DNA of 64,000 bases from Ciona intestinalis (Eukaryota; Chordata; Ascidiacea; Phlebobranchia; Cionidae), in NCBI RefSeq assembly GCF_000224145.3, contig NW_004190444.2, positions 211,481 to 275,480 on the forward strand, given 5' to 3'. Under the pieces are notes generated by a model. That model worked only from the letters and a program-made list of their open reading frames with translations, was not told the origin of the DNA and ran no database searches. The translations under genes and the position numbers were made by a program. Positions 23,501 to 33,830 of this stretch are shown in pieces; positions within the stretch are counted from its first letter, which is position 1; each line of letters starts with the position of its first letter.

Positions 23501-23820
23501 TCAAGGTTTTGGATAAAAGCCCTAAATTTTTCACCTTGGCTATGCGTGGGCGACCCAACACGGTCTCGATTGATCGGATTAAAGTCGCTCATTTGCCTAT
23601 GTTCCCGTCTAACTTGACCCCTATCTCGTCTGCGTACTGTGATGAAAATCTCAACGAGAGTATTTCCACAGAACAACCTCTCAGTAATACCTTCGATTCT
23701 GAGAACCCCTATATTCCTGCTCCTGTCGAGGAACCTCTTCAACAGGAAATCCCCAACGAACTTGTCCGTTACACCCGCGGTGGTCGTCCTGTAAAGCTTC
23801 CTCTTCGTTTTAGGGACTAA
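20500..23820 (+). CDS. pol: Pol polyprotein of element B (protease, RT, RNase H, integrase)
   Basis: The open frame is about 1106 residues. In order it shows an aspartic protease motif (FLCDSGSAV, about residue 30), reverse transcriptase (GDYRRLNQMTVSDSYPLPF, and FAFVDDLL with the catalytic DD at about 371-372), RNase H (LVTDCSRTAMGAVL) and integrase. The integrase has an H-H-C-C zinc region (HPGV...CVSCIACQ). Its D,D-35-E core is visible as LDIVGPLP, ITTDRGTQF and NGNIERFHRTL. This domain order is that of Ty3/gypsy. There is no ATG at the frame's start, as expected for a frame expressed from gag by frameshifting. Confidence 0.93.
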   Translation: MKRANNRTDSHAPSTFTVLDKNLNLSFLCDSGSAVSIIPLWYAPRSFNNKSMRLQGVSGKTFYSFGKIDLVLDIGLGRSLVWTFQICDVKHAILGADFFGHYRISLDVFGKRLVIRNNVHDKSSTTKRSKRNRRKRFRGVRKVHAFDKCKKTNSPRPPQDNNGSTDPIVFRVEQTSVCKGDDRYNNILGKFPDLTSPFSRHVPIKHNVTHQIVTRGHPVSCRPRPLSPEMMEIARKEFSKLQELGIVVPSDSPWCSPLHMVKKSDNSYRCVGDYRRLNQMTVSDSYPLPFLRDFANILHGRTIFSKLDLERAYHQIPMDKSSVAKTTITTPFGAFAYKRMSFGLCNAAQTFSRFISQVVRGLEEFCFAFVDDLLVASYSPEEHEKHLKLVFQRLSEYGLLINTKKSILGASELQFLGHHITKDGMTAIADRVVAIRAFPLPKTVSELRRFLGMVNFYRRFIPHAADTLRHLNSMLCKNPSNRRPLVWSTESMSAFQKIKTMLSEETLLCYPKLNGRFSLVTDCSRTAMGAVLNQLVEGEWKPLAFFSRALKPSQKKYSVFDQELLAIYDAVRHFKYLLEGRKFNIVTDHKPIVRAFHSKRDRFSPRQTRQFSLIAEYTKSIEYISGFQNSVADCLSRAEVNSLSLPDEAITLHEISRHQNNPAFVNEIELYSSLNLVNRVIPDSDNLILGDVSTGSFRPIIPAPLRRKVFDTLHSLSHPGVNTSQKLISDRFLWHRMRSDIRDWCVSCIACQKCKVHIHNRAPLAQYREPSSRFVDLNLDIVGPLPNSNGYSYLMTCICRFSRWIEAIPLKDISAPTLASAFLLNWVARFGCPSRITTDRGTQFTGQVWSDLCLFLGAKHISTTAYHPAANGNIERFHRTLKAALKAYDNPGDWHTNLGPVLLGLRSSFKPDLECTPAELVYGTTLRLPLEFFDERDGCDLPKSEFASRLSSFMETLRFPMRRVQQPVKSHIDHELSSCTHVFIKCGANKGPLHPHYDGPFKVLDKSPKFFTLAMRGRPNTVSIDRIKVAHLPMFPSNLTPISSAYCDENLNESISTEQPLSNTFDSENPYIPAPVEEPLQQEIPNELVRYTRGGRPVKLPLRFRD

Positions 23821-23824
23821 TAGG

Positions 23825-25650
23825 ATGAGCTTGTTTTATTTATTATTTATGTCTCTGTTTGCTTTTACTGTGAGTACTCCGCTCAAATTATGTCACGATT
23901 CTCTGTTTAAAGGAGAATATTTTATTCCCGAGTCCCCGCCTTGCGTTAAGCAAATTCCGTCTACGGTTAAAACGTGTGAAGCTAGGATTTTTAATCCGTC
24001 TTCCGAGCCCCTGCCGATAACAATGCACACGTGCCAAACTTTTGTCAGCACGTTCCATACCACGTATTTCTTTTTTGGGAGTAAAACCCATTCCATAGAG
24101 ACCATTTCTGGTCCGGCGCCTGCGTCCGGTGCGTGCGAAGAGTGGGTGCAAACTAAGAATGCTCCTAGTTATGGTCCATTAACTAAAATGTCTGAAACTC
24201 AGTTTTCCACTTCCAACGAGGTGGAACTGTCCTACCAATGGCCCACTAGCGTGACTAAGTCTATTAACAATGCCCAAATGACGCAATCTGTCGTCTACTA
24301 CGACCACATTCGTAAACGAATGAAGAGTCCTATGGGTATTTTAAGTAAATGCGATGTGCATCGCGGATTCTGTACCGTAGGTACAAGTACCTACGTTTGG
24401 AAAGTGCCCAAACTTATAGATTGCCCCCCGACTAAGCCTGTGGGAACCCATAACCTGACCCTACATTTTAGTGAGTCACAACGTCCTTATCGTTTAGAGG
24501 TACGTGATTTGGGACTTAGCATTCATTCCCTGGCTACCTGTCCGACTAATACTATCGCCTGTTATTCTAAGGACACTTTGTGTGATCCGTCTGGTCTGAT
24601 TATTATCCCTTTAAATTGTTCTACCGCCTCTTTGTTGCGGCCTCAGCGAGTTCATAGCAACAATGCGTTCGACTCGTATGATCCGACTTCTGGTATGATT
24701 AACGAAGTCTCGGACACCTTGACTGAGAGCATGCGCAACATGACTGCCGATATACATTACTTAGAATGTACTATTCAGTCACTAGTGTCTACTTTATATT
24801 CGCTGGTCTCCCGGCAGTATCCGGGAGACATACTCAGTAAAATTCTGGGTGGACAGCGTGCTGCCATTACGGTAGGAGACCTCATGACTGAGTTAACGTG
24901 TGAGAACATTAATGGGACCATTTTGCATTCACTTGAGCACGGGAAACTCTTTGCTACCAGGCCACTCATACGTTATCGGGACCACGCTGGCAAGTTTCGC
25001 ATTGGGCAGTTGTATCGTGACGGTTTGTTTACGCTGGCGTTAAATTTGTCGAGAGTTATACACCTGGGCGGGTGATGTCTTTTCGTATTCTTGACAACTT
25101 TTATGTGTTTGATAATTACTCCCTATCACATACCGACCAAAAGGTCAATTATATTACCCCATCTTTTTCCCCCGTCAATTTTCATCACACCACTCCCGAC
25201 TATGAATCATTCATGAACGAGTTCCCCAAGACCGCTAGTGGTTTTGAAGATCTTACCACTATGTTAGCGACCTTAAGCCAAGCCAAACTTACTCACGATA
25301 AATTTTACCACTATCTTGAATCCAACTCCAACCCCTCTATTAGTGCCGATATGGAATATGTTTCCAAAACGTTGGACACCACCGCTCATAACATTTTTCT
25401 GAATGTGTTAAGTTCAATAACTTCACCATTTTGGACTTGTATAGTCATGGCTGCGCTTTCTATGGCATGTTTTTGGGGAGTTTTTTTTACCTTCTGGGTT
25501 TTTAAGGTGTACGGTGCGTCCATTTTTATTTTCATTCGGGGTAGAATTCGAGACGTTCGTTACCCTAATAACCCCCAAAATAATAATATTAATGAACGCG
25601 ATAATTTCATTTCGGAACGTCCTTCCCAAAATACCCACGCCACTGCATAG
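23825..25650 (+). CDS. env: Envelope-like region of element B, two overlapping frames
   Basis: Directly after pol lies a region of about 416 codons overlapping a second frame of about 190 codons. The first opens with a hydrophobic signal-like stretch and a cysteine-rich ectodomain-like part (CVKQIPSTVKTCEARIF, CDVHRGFCTVG). The second has a strongly hydrophobic segment near 25430-25510 followed by a basic tail, as in a membrane anchor. Position and features suggest an envelope glycoprotein of the kind captured by some gypsy lineages. I recognise no specific viral glycoprotein class. Whether the two-frame layout is natural for this family or a sign of decay cannot be settled here. Element A carries a decayed relative. 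Confidence 0.65.
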
Positions 25651-26405
25651 TTTACTTTTGCATACCTCTTGGTTAAATCACATTCTTTCATTTATTTTGC
25701 TAAAACATTTATTTCGCATTTCGCTTAAACCTTTAACTTTGGGTAATCATGTACGAATTCGTAAAAATTATGGTTTGTTATACTTATGTCACTTTTATCG
25801 TTTTTTGTGGTGTCTTTGGTGTAAAATAAATTTTTTGTTGGTAATGTAATTTTACCTAATATATATCATTTTTTTAGAAATTGGGTATGTTCATGCATTC
25901 ATTTTGGCGTTATAATTTTTTTTGTAGCTTATTCAGTGTAAAACATTTTTAATAGTAATGTAACCACACAGTATATCTAGCCTAAACGTATTTTGCATAC
26001 ATTCCATCCAAGACTTCATTATACCTCACCAAATTCCCTTTTTTTTAGACAATCGCTGCTAGAACACTGAGGCCCTACAATAGATCACCCCACCAGTGAA
26101 CACATCTGCGCGAACATGTCGACCAAATCCTCAACAATGCAAATCCTCAACAACACAAATCCTCGGTTGAATATCACTGGAAATAATTCGATGAAAGGTG
26201 ACAGCCACATCGGTCACGCAAACATCGAAGTAAATCAAACAAAAGAAATAAAACTCCAAGAGTCATCCAGTAAACAAAAGACGAGGATCATCATTGGAAC
26301 CAAAAAACTCCAAAAGCTTCCAACAATTTAAAAACTGTAATCATGAGGAACAGTTCGCGTGGATCGTCAGCACATGAAACCATCTTGTGTGGGTGTGAGC
26401 CTATT

Positions 26406-26983
26406 TGTAGCGGTTGATGTGGGAAAGCAGTAGATTAATCTTTAATTTAATGTCATTACAAAATATACTGAAGTCTCAAGATCGAGTGTGTGCAACTAAC
26501 GTCCTTCTAATAACCGTTTTTCCGTGTACAACATTCTGGTAATCGTATAAATTTTACGTCTTCTTTGTGTAGGCTCAAAAGGAGACAATTACAGTATCAT
26601 CAAAGCGTAGATAAAACACTCCCGATTCTTTTTATGTCCGTTTTCTAAATTTGTACTGACGTTGTATGCCCCAGGGTCAAATTATCTGGGCGTTTTACTA
26701 TCTTTTTACTGTGTGTTTTTGTTATAAAATAGTTGCCCAAATATTGGACATCACGCATTTGGACTAAACTTTTGGTGAACGTATTCTCGTGGCCTGTTTT
26801 CAGTCATCGTTGTTCGTCAATAAACGAGTCAAAAACCGTTGAGCGGGTGGTTTGTCTTTACTGCTGCGTCTAAGCAACCGAAAATTAAGTTCACGGCGTC
26901 AACTATCAACCAAAGAAGGATCAACTACGCACGGAGTCAACGTCAACCGAGCCAATCAGCTACGTTTTACGCCGCCCCCAACA
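26406..26983 (+). repeat. 3' LTR of element B
   Basis: The 578-bp copy is nearly identical to the 5' LTR. It is preceded by GAGCCTATT and followed at once by TCAGCAACAACAAC, the interior of an LTR belonging to the third gypsy family. Confidence 0.93.
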
Positions 26984-27997
26984 TCAGCAACAACAACAAC
27001 AACAAAGCCAAGAACAACTGTTCGACGAAAAAGGATCTATATGACCACTACCGTGTTCAACAAGTATACCATGTAGAAATCATACACTATCAAACGAGAC
27101 TAACTTGGGCAATCCGACACGTTACACATCGACTACAAACAGAGACTGATAATGTGAAACAAAGAATATTGAGAAACAACGATAAAAAGATGCGCGAAAG
27201 AAAGATGCCTCGCGCGTAATCAGTGCGCTACCGTGCTCGCGCCAAAACCGTTGGTGACGTCACAACAGGCGCGAAAATGTTGACGCGCCCAAAACCCCAC
27301 AGAGTTCGGACATAACAATAGTCCCGCTTTTTTTTTTTTTTTTTTGCCAAAAATTTCTTTCAATCCTGGCTTGTTGAGTCTTGTAGTTGTTTTAGAGCTC
27401 TCGGTACTTTCGCCCGGGTCGGTTGCTTACGCCTTTCCGATGGTGCTCGCCTTGCCGGTTCGGCTTGAACCGCGGTTCGTTCGTCTTCTGTTGTTGGGTC
27501 TGGTCTGCTCTCATCATGTTCGTGGCCATCGGTTTGTTGATCAGCCATTTCTACCCCATCGTCCGGCCACACCCACAGGCACGTTTCGCTGTCCGCCCTC
27601 TCCTTGTTCTCGAAGGTGACGGGTTTGATGTCGTTGCCGTGACGCTGTTGCACTCGGCCGTCCTCTAGTCTCTGTAGCACGGCTCCGCTGCTCAGTGTTC
27701 TGATTACTTTATAAATCTGAGGGCCAAATATCGGGTTAAATTTTGTTCGCACAGTGTTTCTTACCATAAACAGGTCCCCTGGTTCGAACTGAGAATGTTT
27801 TCGGTGATTTGATTCATTGCATTTGTCTACGTTTTGTTCCTTTTTCTCCCTGTCTCTCTTGTAGGCCGCTGATACCTCTTCCCTGTCGAGAACCTGACGG
27901 GTGATGTCTTTTTTGTATCCTCCTCGGAACATTAGATTGACTAGTGTTTGACCTGTTGAGGGGTGTGGAGTCGATCTGTAGACAGCGAGGAGTTGGT
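26984..27997 (-). mobile_element. Third gypsy family, copy 1: partial LTR and integrase end
   Basis: On the minus strand an integrase C-terminal region (about 27360-27997) shows KFNPIFGPQIYKVIR and HGNDIKP, typical of gypsy integrases. It is followed by a purine-rich stretch (T run at 27330-27345 on the plus strand) and an LTR starting TGTTATGTCCGAAC at 27317. The LTR is cut at 26984 where element B's 3' LTR begins. It is broken, and only the 3' end of the element remains before the gap. The whole block is nearly identical to 31269-32284. Confidence 0.8.
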
Positions 27998-28047
27998 NNN
28001 NNNNNNNNNNNNNNNNNNNNNNNNNNNNNNNNNNNNNNNNNNNNNNN
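27998..28047. other. Assembly gap (50 N)
   Basis: The run of N cuts the integrase region of copy 1, so what lay between it and the orphan gene is unknown. Confidence 0.99.
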
Positions 28048-28598
28048 TTTTAAGTTTAAAGAGAAAAACATAAATACCTCGTCATATTTGGCACCGGTCT
28101 CTTTTTCTTGACAGAAGACTTTGTTTGTTTGCTTTTATTAAGTGATTGTGATGTCATAAGAACCTTTGTTGCATCTTGAATAGGTTTATCACCTGGTGAT
28201 CAATCTTTTTTAAATGATGGAATGATTTTAGGAGTTAATTTTGGAAAAAGAATTGAATAAAAGGTTGTAGTTGGATATTATGTTAGATACATGTTGGGTG
28301 GATTGCATACAATAATGATATACACACAGAACACAACATATTTCAATTTTAACTTTCATTTATAAGAAGCAGGAATGATGGTATTGTAGTTTGTACTACA
28401 GGGTATAGCCACATGTTATTTTATATGTTTGCTCCGGAAATGCAAATCCCTATTTGTTTGGTTATAAAGTATACGAGTAATTCTTAACTTGAATTACTCA
28501 GAATATGAATAAATGAATTTTATTGTAGTGTGTAGTGAAACATTTTGCTCATTTTGATTAGGGTTGTAAAGTTGGCGTTCAATATCTTTTTATAGCTT
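28048..28598. other. 3' flank of the orphan gene
   Basis: AT-rich DNA. A minus-strand AATAAAATTC near 28513-28522 is a plausible polyadenylation signal about 80 bp beyond the orphan gene's stop codon. Nothing else is recognised. Confidence 0.4.
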
Positions 28599-30097
28599 TT
28601 ATTTACCCAAATTATCCTCATGGAAAGACCTGACAAGAAGCGGATCTTCCATGTCTTCGTCGGATGGTGAAGATGGCGGGACAACATCTTGCCAATTTGC
28701 TTCATTGTCGTCTTGATCAACTTGGTTGTCGTCTTTATCGTTACCCGATGCTTGGCCATCAGCATTGAAGTCTTCGTCATGATTGTTTGTCGCCACGATA
28801 ACTTGTTCCTCCATGTTTGCATCTTCCACACCCCCAATGTTACTTTGTTGATGGTCAACATTTTTAACCAATCCATCAACTTGGCTTTTCATTTCTTGAG
28901 ACACATTTTCCACAGATTGATCTGCTGCTGTAAATAATTTCAATCTCAAAAACCTTGTTGTGGATATAAAAAGTTCCGTCAAATATTTAATACCATTTTC
29001 AAACTTTTCATTATTTTCCTTTTCCATGAAAACTTCTATGTTATCGTGGTTTTCCTTTTCTTTAGAAATATTTTCAACAAGTTGATCGCTATGTTGATTA
29101 TCTGTTTATAAAAAGTAAACCATAGTTTTCAAGTTTCAACATATTATGTCACTATGTCAGCAGATATAAAAGTTTGGTAAAACGTATTTTACCATTTTCC
29201 TCGTTTTCATTTTCAAAGATAACTTCGTCTTGGTGTGATCTGTTGGTAGGAGTATGACATCACAAACACATTTATAAAGTAACAATATATTAGTTAGAGT
29301 ATGGTTTATTTGTTTATTATAATATTTTAAACAAATATAATTTCATTTAAAATACATTACTTACTTTTCGATCTGTGAAAGTTGAGTTTTGAATGGAAGA
29401 AGTTTTTCTTTCAGTTTTTGTGAAAATGTTTCAATATATTCAGATGAACTGCAACGCGGGGGCAAGTTAATGTGCAACAATGGGCTAGTTTAAACGTTAT
29501 ACATAATAATATCATTGATTATTCACATAATTTTTCAACTTACTTGTTTTGTAGTTGTGTTGAATGGAATGTTGGCAAAGTTGGAAGTTCTATGTTTGGT
29601 TCTAATTGAATGGAGGTATTTTCTCTGGCAATAATAACATGTTATTTAAAGGTGTTATTTAAAAGATTAGTTTTATTTTAATTTTAATAAACATTAAAAA
29701 GAAAACGTTGGCGAGTATATACGGAAAAAAATGGTAATGCCACTTTGCTGAAATATTCTTTCAAAAAAAAGTTTAAAATGCAAAAGTATAAATTATTAAA
29801 CATAAAAGTGGTAAGATAAAAACATATATAATTCTATTTATTGTTGTGGAAAATACAAAGTTCGGTTAATTTAAATAACTCACTGGGTATGTAACTTAAA
29901 TTTGCTTAATTTTTCGTTTAATTTTCTTCGATATTCGTTTATTGAGATGTCTGGATTTTGTTCATTTTCATGTCTTCTGCAATGGTTATAAATGATTATC
30001 ATTGTAGCGGAAATAAACAACACATTACACGTACTGTGGTGGTTCAAGTTGTTCTGAGGATTCTTGGTCAACCAACTCCTGGAGCTCACTATTAGGT
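28599..30097 (-). CDS. Unrecognised multi-exon host gene, 3' six exons
   Basis: Six exons can be linked on the minus strand: 30097-30029, 29976-29884, 29624-29544, 29448-29365, 29239-29193 and 29101-28599 (stop). All junctions are GT-AG and every intron phase agrees, giving about 292 codons; the first exon enters one base out of phase, so at least one 5' exon is missing. I do not recognise the protein. It is polar and probably helical. A motif occurs twice: INEYRRKLNEKLSKFKLHTQ, and EYIETFSQKLKEKLLPFK one exon apart. The C-terminal half has a helical stretch (FLRLKLFTAADQSVENV) and a very acidic tail ending DPLLVRSFHEDNLGK. The gene lies between two near-identical gypsy fragments. A candidate first exon is at 33831-33932, beyond the insertion. 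It might encode a coiled-coil structural protein, but no function can be assigned. Confidence 0.7.
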
Positions 30098-30204
30098 CTT
30101 GAAGTAAAAACATTTGTAAAGACAAAAACCTAACTATTTAACTTTTTAAACACAATAACAACGGTCAAATTAATTAAAACAATGAAGAGATAGGAAATAA
30201 AGGG

Positions 30205-31607
30205 GCATACGTAATAAGTCCGCACCCTTGTACTTGATATCATATTTATTGTTCTAGATAAAGGGTAATAATCCTAGCCAGTGAGCTATAACGTAACGAC
30301 ATAGATTAAATAGATTATCACGATATAGAATACAAGAGATCACACAGATCTAATGCATGAGCACGGTATAAACTAATTAGCATAGTATTAATTACCCGTA
30401 TCACTACAATGGTCGACTGAGATCGTTCAAAAACAAATCAAAAGTAACCAACAAAGCGGGTTTCAGTCGCCATTGGTGACTGTGGAGCAGTAGATATATT
30501 GAATTTAATTGGTGTATTTTAACTCATTAAACTTAAGACGTATAAGGATTGAGTGATTGGTAAAGAATATGTGTAAATACGCTTTGTACAACTCCTGTAC
30601 CATGTGTTGACTTGTAAACTTACACTAGTTAACCTTGTCGTCGCTTAAAGACGTTTACTTTTGTGAATTTGGATAAATCGTAATCACGCAGTATAGGTAA
30701 TGTTAGAAGTTAATATTATTCATGTTGTGGCGGCTGCATAATGATTTATTGCGAGCGGTAAACTAAAAGAGCAAAGAAACGAGAGACGCGGTGTTTATAC
30801 CGAAGATAACGATAAAAAAATAGCACTCGTCTACGCTTCGGTGCACACACGCTAATTGTGCGGTTTTAAATCTAAAAAAATTAGTCTAAAAATTATAAAT
30901 ATATATTACGATATAATTTCAATCAGGAGATTAAAGAAAAAATGCTAGAATTGAGAATAAGGATAAGTGCGGAAAAAATCGCCCTATCAGCAACAACAAC
31001 AACAACAAAGCCAAGAACAACTGTTCGACAAAAAAAGATCTATATGACCACTACCGTGCTGAAGAGACGCGGTGTTTATACCGAAGAAAACGATAAAAAA
31101 AAGGCACTCGTCTACGCTTCGGTGCACACACGCTAATTGTGCGGTTTTAAATCTAAAAAAATTAGTCTAAAAATTATAAATATATATTACGATATAATTT
31201 CAATCAAGAGATTAAAGAAAAAATGCTAGAATTGAGAATAAGGATAAGTGCGGAAAAAATCGCCCTATCAGCAACAACAACAACAACAACAAAGCCAAGA
31301 ACAACTGTTCGACGAAAAAGGATCTATATGACCACTACCGTGCTCAACAAGTATACTATGTAGAAATCATACACTATCAAACGAGACTAACTTGGGCAAT
31401 CCGACACGTTACACAACGACTACAAACAGAGACTGATAATGTGAAACAAAGAATACTGAGAAACAACGATAAAAAGATGCGCGAAAGAAAGATGCCTCGC
31501 ACGTAATCAGTGCGCTACCGTGCTCGCGCCAAAACCGTTGGTGACGTCACAACAGGCGCGAAAATGTTGACGCGCCCAAAACCCCACAGAGTTCGGACAT
31601 AACAATA
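30205..31607 (-). repeat. LTR of third gypsy family, with internal duplication
   Basis: Reading on the minus strand, the LTR starts TGTTATGTCCGAAC at 31607 and appears to end near 30207 (GGTGCGGACTTATTA). That is about 1.4 kb. The first part contains a TGACGTCA palindrome. A segment of about 280 bp is duplicated (30780-31060 and 31060-31340), sharing GACGCGGTGTTTATACCGAA. The far part matches the repeats at 4185 and 7535. A small block matching 30725-30850 also occurs at 59940-60085. Confidence 0.65.
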
Positions 31608-32508
31608 GTCCCGCTTTTTTTTTCTCTTTTTTTGCCAAAAATTTCTTTCAATCCTGGCTTGTTGTAGTCTTGTAGTTGTTTTAGAGCTCTCGGTACTTTC
31701 GCCCGGGTCGGTTGCTTACGCCTTTCCGATGGTGCTCGCCTTGCCGGTTCGGCTTGAACCGCGGTTCGTTCGTCTTCTGTTGTTGGGTCTGGTCTGCTCT
31801 CATCATGTTCGTGGCCATCGGTTTGTTGATCAGCCATTTCTTCCCCATCGTCCGACCACATCCAATGGCACGTTTCGCTGTCCGCCCTCTCCTTGTTCTC
31901 GAAGGTGACGGGTTTGATGTCGTTGCCGTGACGCTGTTGCACTCGGCCGTCCTCTAGTCTCTGCAGCACGGCTCCACTGCTCAGTGTTCTGATTACTTTA
32001 TAAATCTGAGGGCCAAATATCGGGTTAAATTTTGTTCGCACAATGTTTCTTACTATAACCAGGTCCCCTGGTTCGAACTGAGAATGATTTCGGTGATTTA
32101 ATTCATTGCATTTGTCTACGTTTTGTTCCTTTTTCTCCCTGTCTCTCTTGTAGGCCGCTGATACCTCTTCCCTGTCGAGAACCTGACGGGTGATGTCTTT
32201 TTGTATCCTCCTCGGAACATTAGATTGCCTAGTGTTTGCCCGGTTGAGGGGTGTGGCGTCGATCTGTAGACAGCGAGGAGTTGGTCCACCGCCTGCTGCT
32301 TGTTTTGCCTTTCCCAGCTGGCCACTTTCATTGCCTTCCCTAGTTGCTTCATAAAGGTCTCGACCAGGTTTGCCTGCGGATGGTACGGAAATGATGTCCT
32401 GTGGTTAATGTTGTTGCATTCTGAGAATTTTGTAAACTCTTTGGAGTTGAAAGGCGGTCCGTTGTCTGTCCGGTGGTTGTCCGGGTTCCCGTAACTGTTG
32501 TATATACC
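31608..32508 (-). mobile_element. Third gypsy family, copy 2: integrase region
   Basis: On the minus strand, the integrase core end (TDNGPPFNSKEF, FPYHPQANLVETFMKQL) and C-terminal region are recognisable, followed by a purine tract and the LTR above. The shared part with copy 1 differs at few positions, so the two are recent duplicates or recent insertions. The copy is broken and its upstream part is lost in a gap. Confidence 0.85.
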
Positions 32509-32558
32509 NNNNNNNNNNNNNNNNNNNNNNNNNNNNNNNNNNNNNNNNNNNNNNNNNN
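32509..32558. other. Assembly gap (50 N)
   Basis: The run of N sits exactly between the integrase fragment and the minisatellite, so the true junction is not seen. Confidence 0.99.
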
Positions 32559-33735
32559 AGAAGACATCTATGTTATAACACGACAGTGAGCATGAGGTGT
32601 ATGAATACACCATGTGTGTCTGGTGTATAAGAAGACATCTATGTTATAACACGACAGTGAGCATGAGGTGTATGAATACACCATGTGTGTCTGGTGTATA
32701 AGAAGACATCTATGTTATAACACGACAGTGAGCATGAGGTGTATGAATACACCATGTGTGTCTGGTGTATAAGAAGACATCTATGTTATAACTTGACAGT
32801 GAGCATGAGGTGTATGAATACACCATGTGTGTCTGGTGTATAAGAAGACACCCATGTTATAACTCGACAGTGAGCATGAGGTGTATGAATACACCATGTA
32901 TGTCTGGTGTATAAGAAGACACCCATGTTATAACTCGACAGTGAGCATGAGGTGTATGAATACACCATGTATGTCTGGTGTATAAGAAGACACCCATGTT
33001 ATAACTCGACAGTGAGCATGAGGTGTATGGATACAGCATGTGTGTCTGGTGTATAGGAAGACACCCATGTTATAACTTAACAGTGAACATGCGGTGTATG
33101 AATACACCATGTATGTCTGGTGTATAAGAAGACACCCATGCTATAACTTGACAGTAAGCATGAGGTGTATGAATACAAATACACCATGTGTGTCTGGTGT
33201 TTAATAAGTCCGCACCCTTGTACTTGATATCATATTTATTGTTCTAGATAAAGGGTAATAATCCTAGACAATGAGCTATAACATAACGACATAGATTAAA
33301 TAGATTATCACGATATACAATACAAGTATACTATGTAGAAATCATACACTATCAAACGAGACTAACTTGGGCAATACGACACGTAACACAACGACTACAA
33401 ACAGAGACTGATAATGTGAAACAAAGAATATTGAGAAACAACGATAAAAAGACGCGCGAAAGAAAGATGCCTCGCGCGTAATCAGTGACGTCACGACATG
33501 CGCTATCGTGCTCGAACCGTTGGTGACGTCACAACAGGCGCGAAAATGTTGACGCGCCCAAAACCCCACAGAGTTCGACATAACAGTGTATAAGAAGACA
33601 CTTATGTTATAACTCAACAGTGAGCATGAGGTGTATGAATACACCATATATCTGGTGTATACGAAGACACTCATGTTATAACCCGACAGTGAGCATGGGG
33701 TGTATGAATACACCATGTGCATCTGGTGTATCGAT
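32559..33735. repeat. 71-bp minisatellite, split by a solo LTR
   Basis: About nine units of 71 bp run from 32559 to 33199, and two more from 33589 to 33735. Each unit contains the perfect inverted repeat GGTGTAT-GA-ATACACC and an ATGTTATAAC box. Unit similarity is high with scattered changes, and homogenisation appears strongest on the left. Part of the unit (GAGGTGTATGAA...CACC, TGTTATAAC) matches the 97-bp satellite at 39931-40510. Open frames across it are by-products of the periodicity. Confidence 0.95.
33200..33588 (-). mobile_element. Solo LTR of the third gypsy family inside the minisatellite
   Basis: The ends match the family LTR: AATAAGTCCGCACCC on the left and TTCGACATAACA on the right, but the middle is much shorter than in the copy at 30205-31607. 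GTGT flanks both sides (CTGGTGT before, GTGTATAAG after), a possible 4-bp target duplication. Minisatellite units resume after it. It contains two TGACGTCA palindromes. Confidence 0.8.
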
Positions 33736-33830
33736 TTTCGCTTTTTTATACAAATGAACTTTTGATAAGCCAAGTGACCACTGGGTTAGAGTTCTAACAA
33801 TAGCTTAACAGCCAGTTTTAAATAATTCAC

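Larger units (their letters stand above)
18540..26983 (+). mobile_element. Ty3/gypsy element B with envelope-like region, nearly whole and young
   Basis: This 8.4-kb element has two LTRs, a primer site, gag, pol and an envelope-like region in the standard order LTR-gag-pol-env-LTR. The two LTRs differ by about five substitutions and one single-base indel by eye, under about 1%, so the insertion is recent. It looks whole for gag and pol, and the envelope-like part lies in two overlapping frames. On its right it ends inside LTR sequence of the third gypsy family; on its left that sequence is absent, and no target-site duplication is seen. Recombination after insertion, or misassembly, must be considered. 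Element A is its older relative. Confidence 0.93.

Noticed and set aside
32559-33735. Regular repeat spacing resembling a CRISPR array and several 60-codon minus-strand frames
   Set aside because: The whole 71-bp unit repeats with no unique spacers, and the DNA is eukaryotic. The frames recur every 71 bp because of the periodicity.
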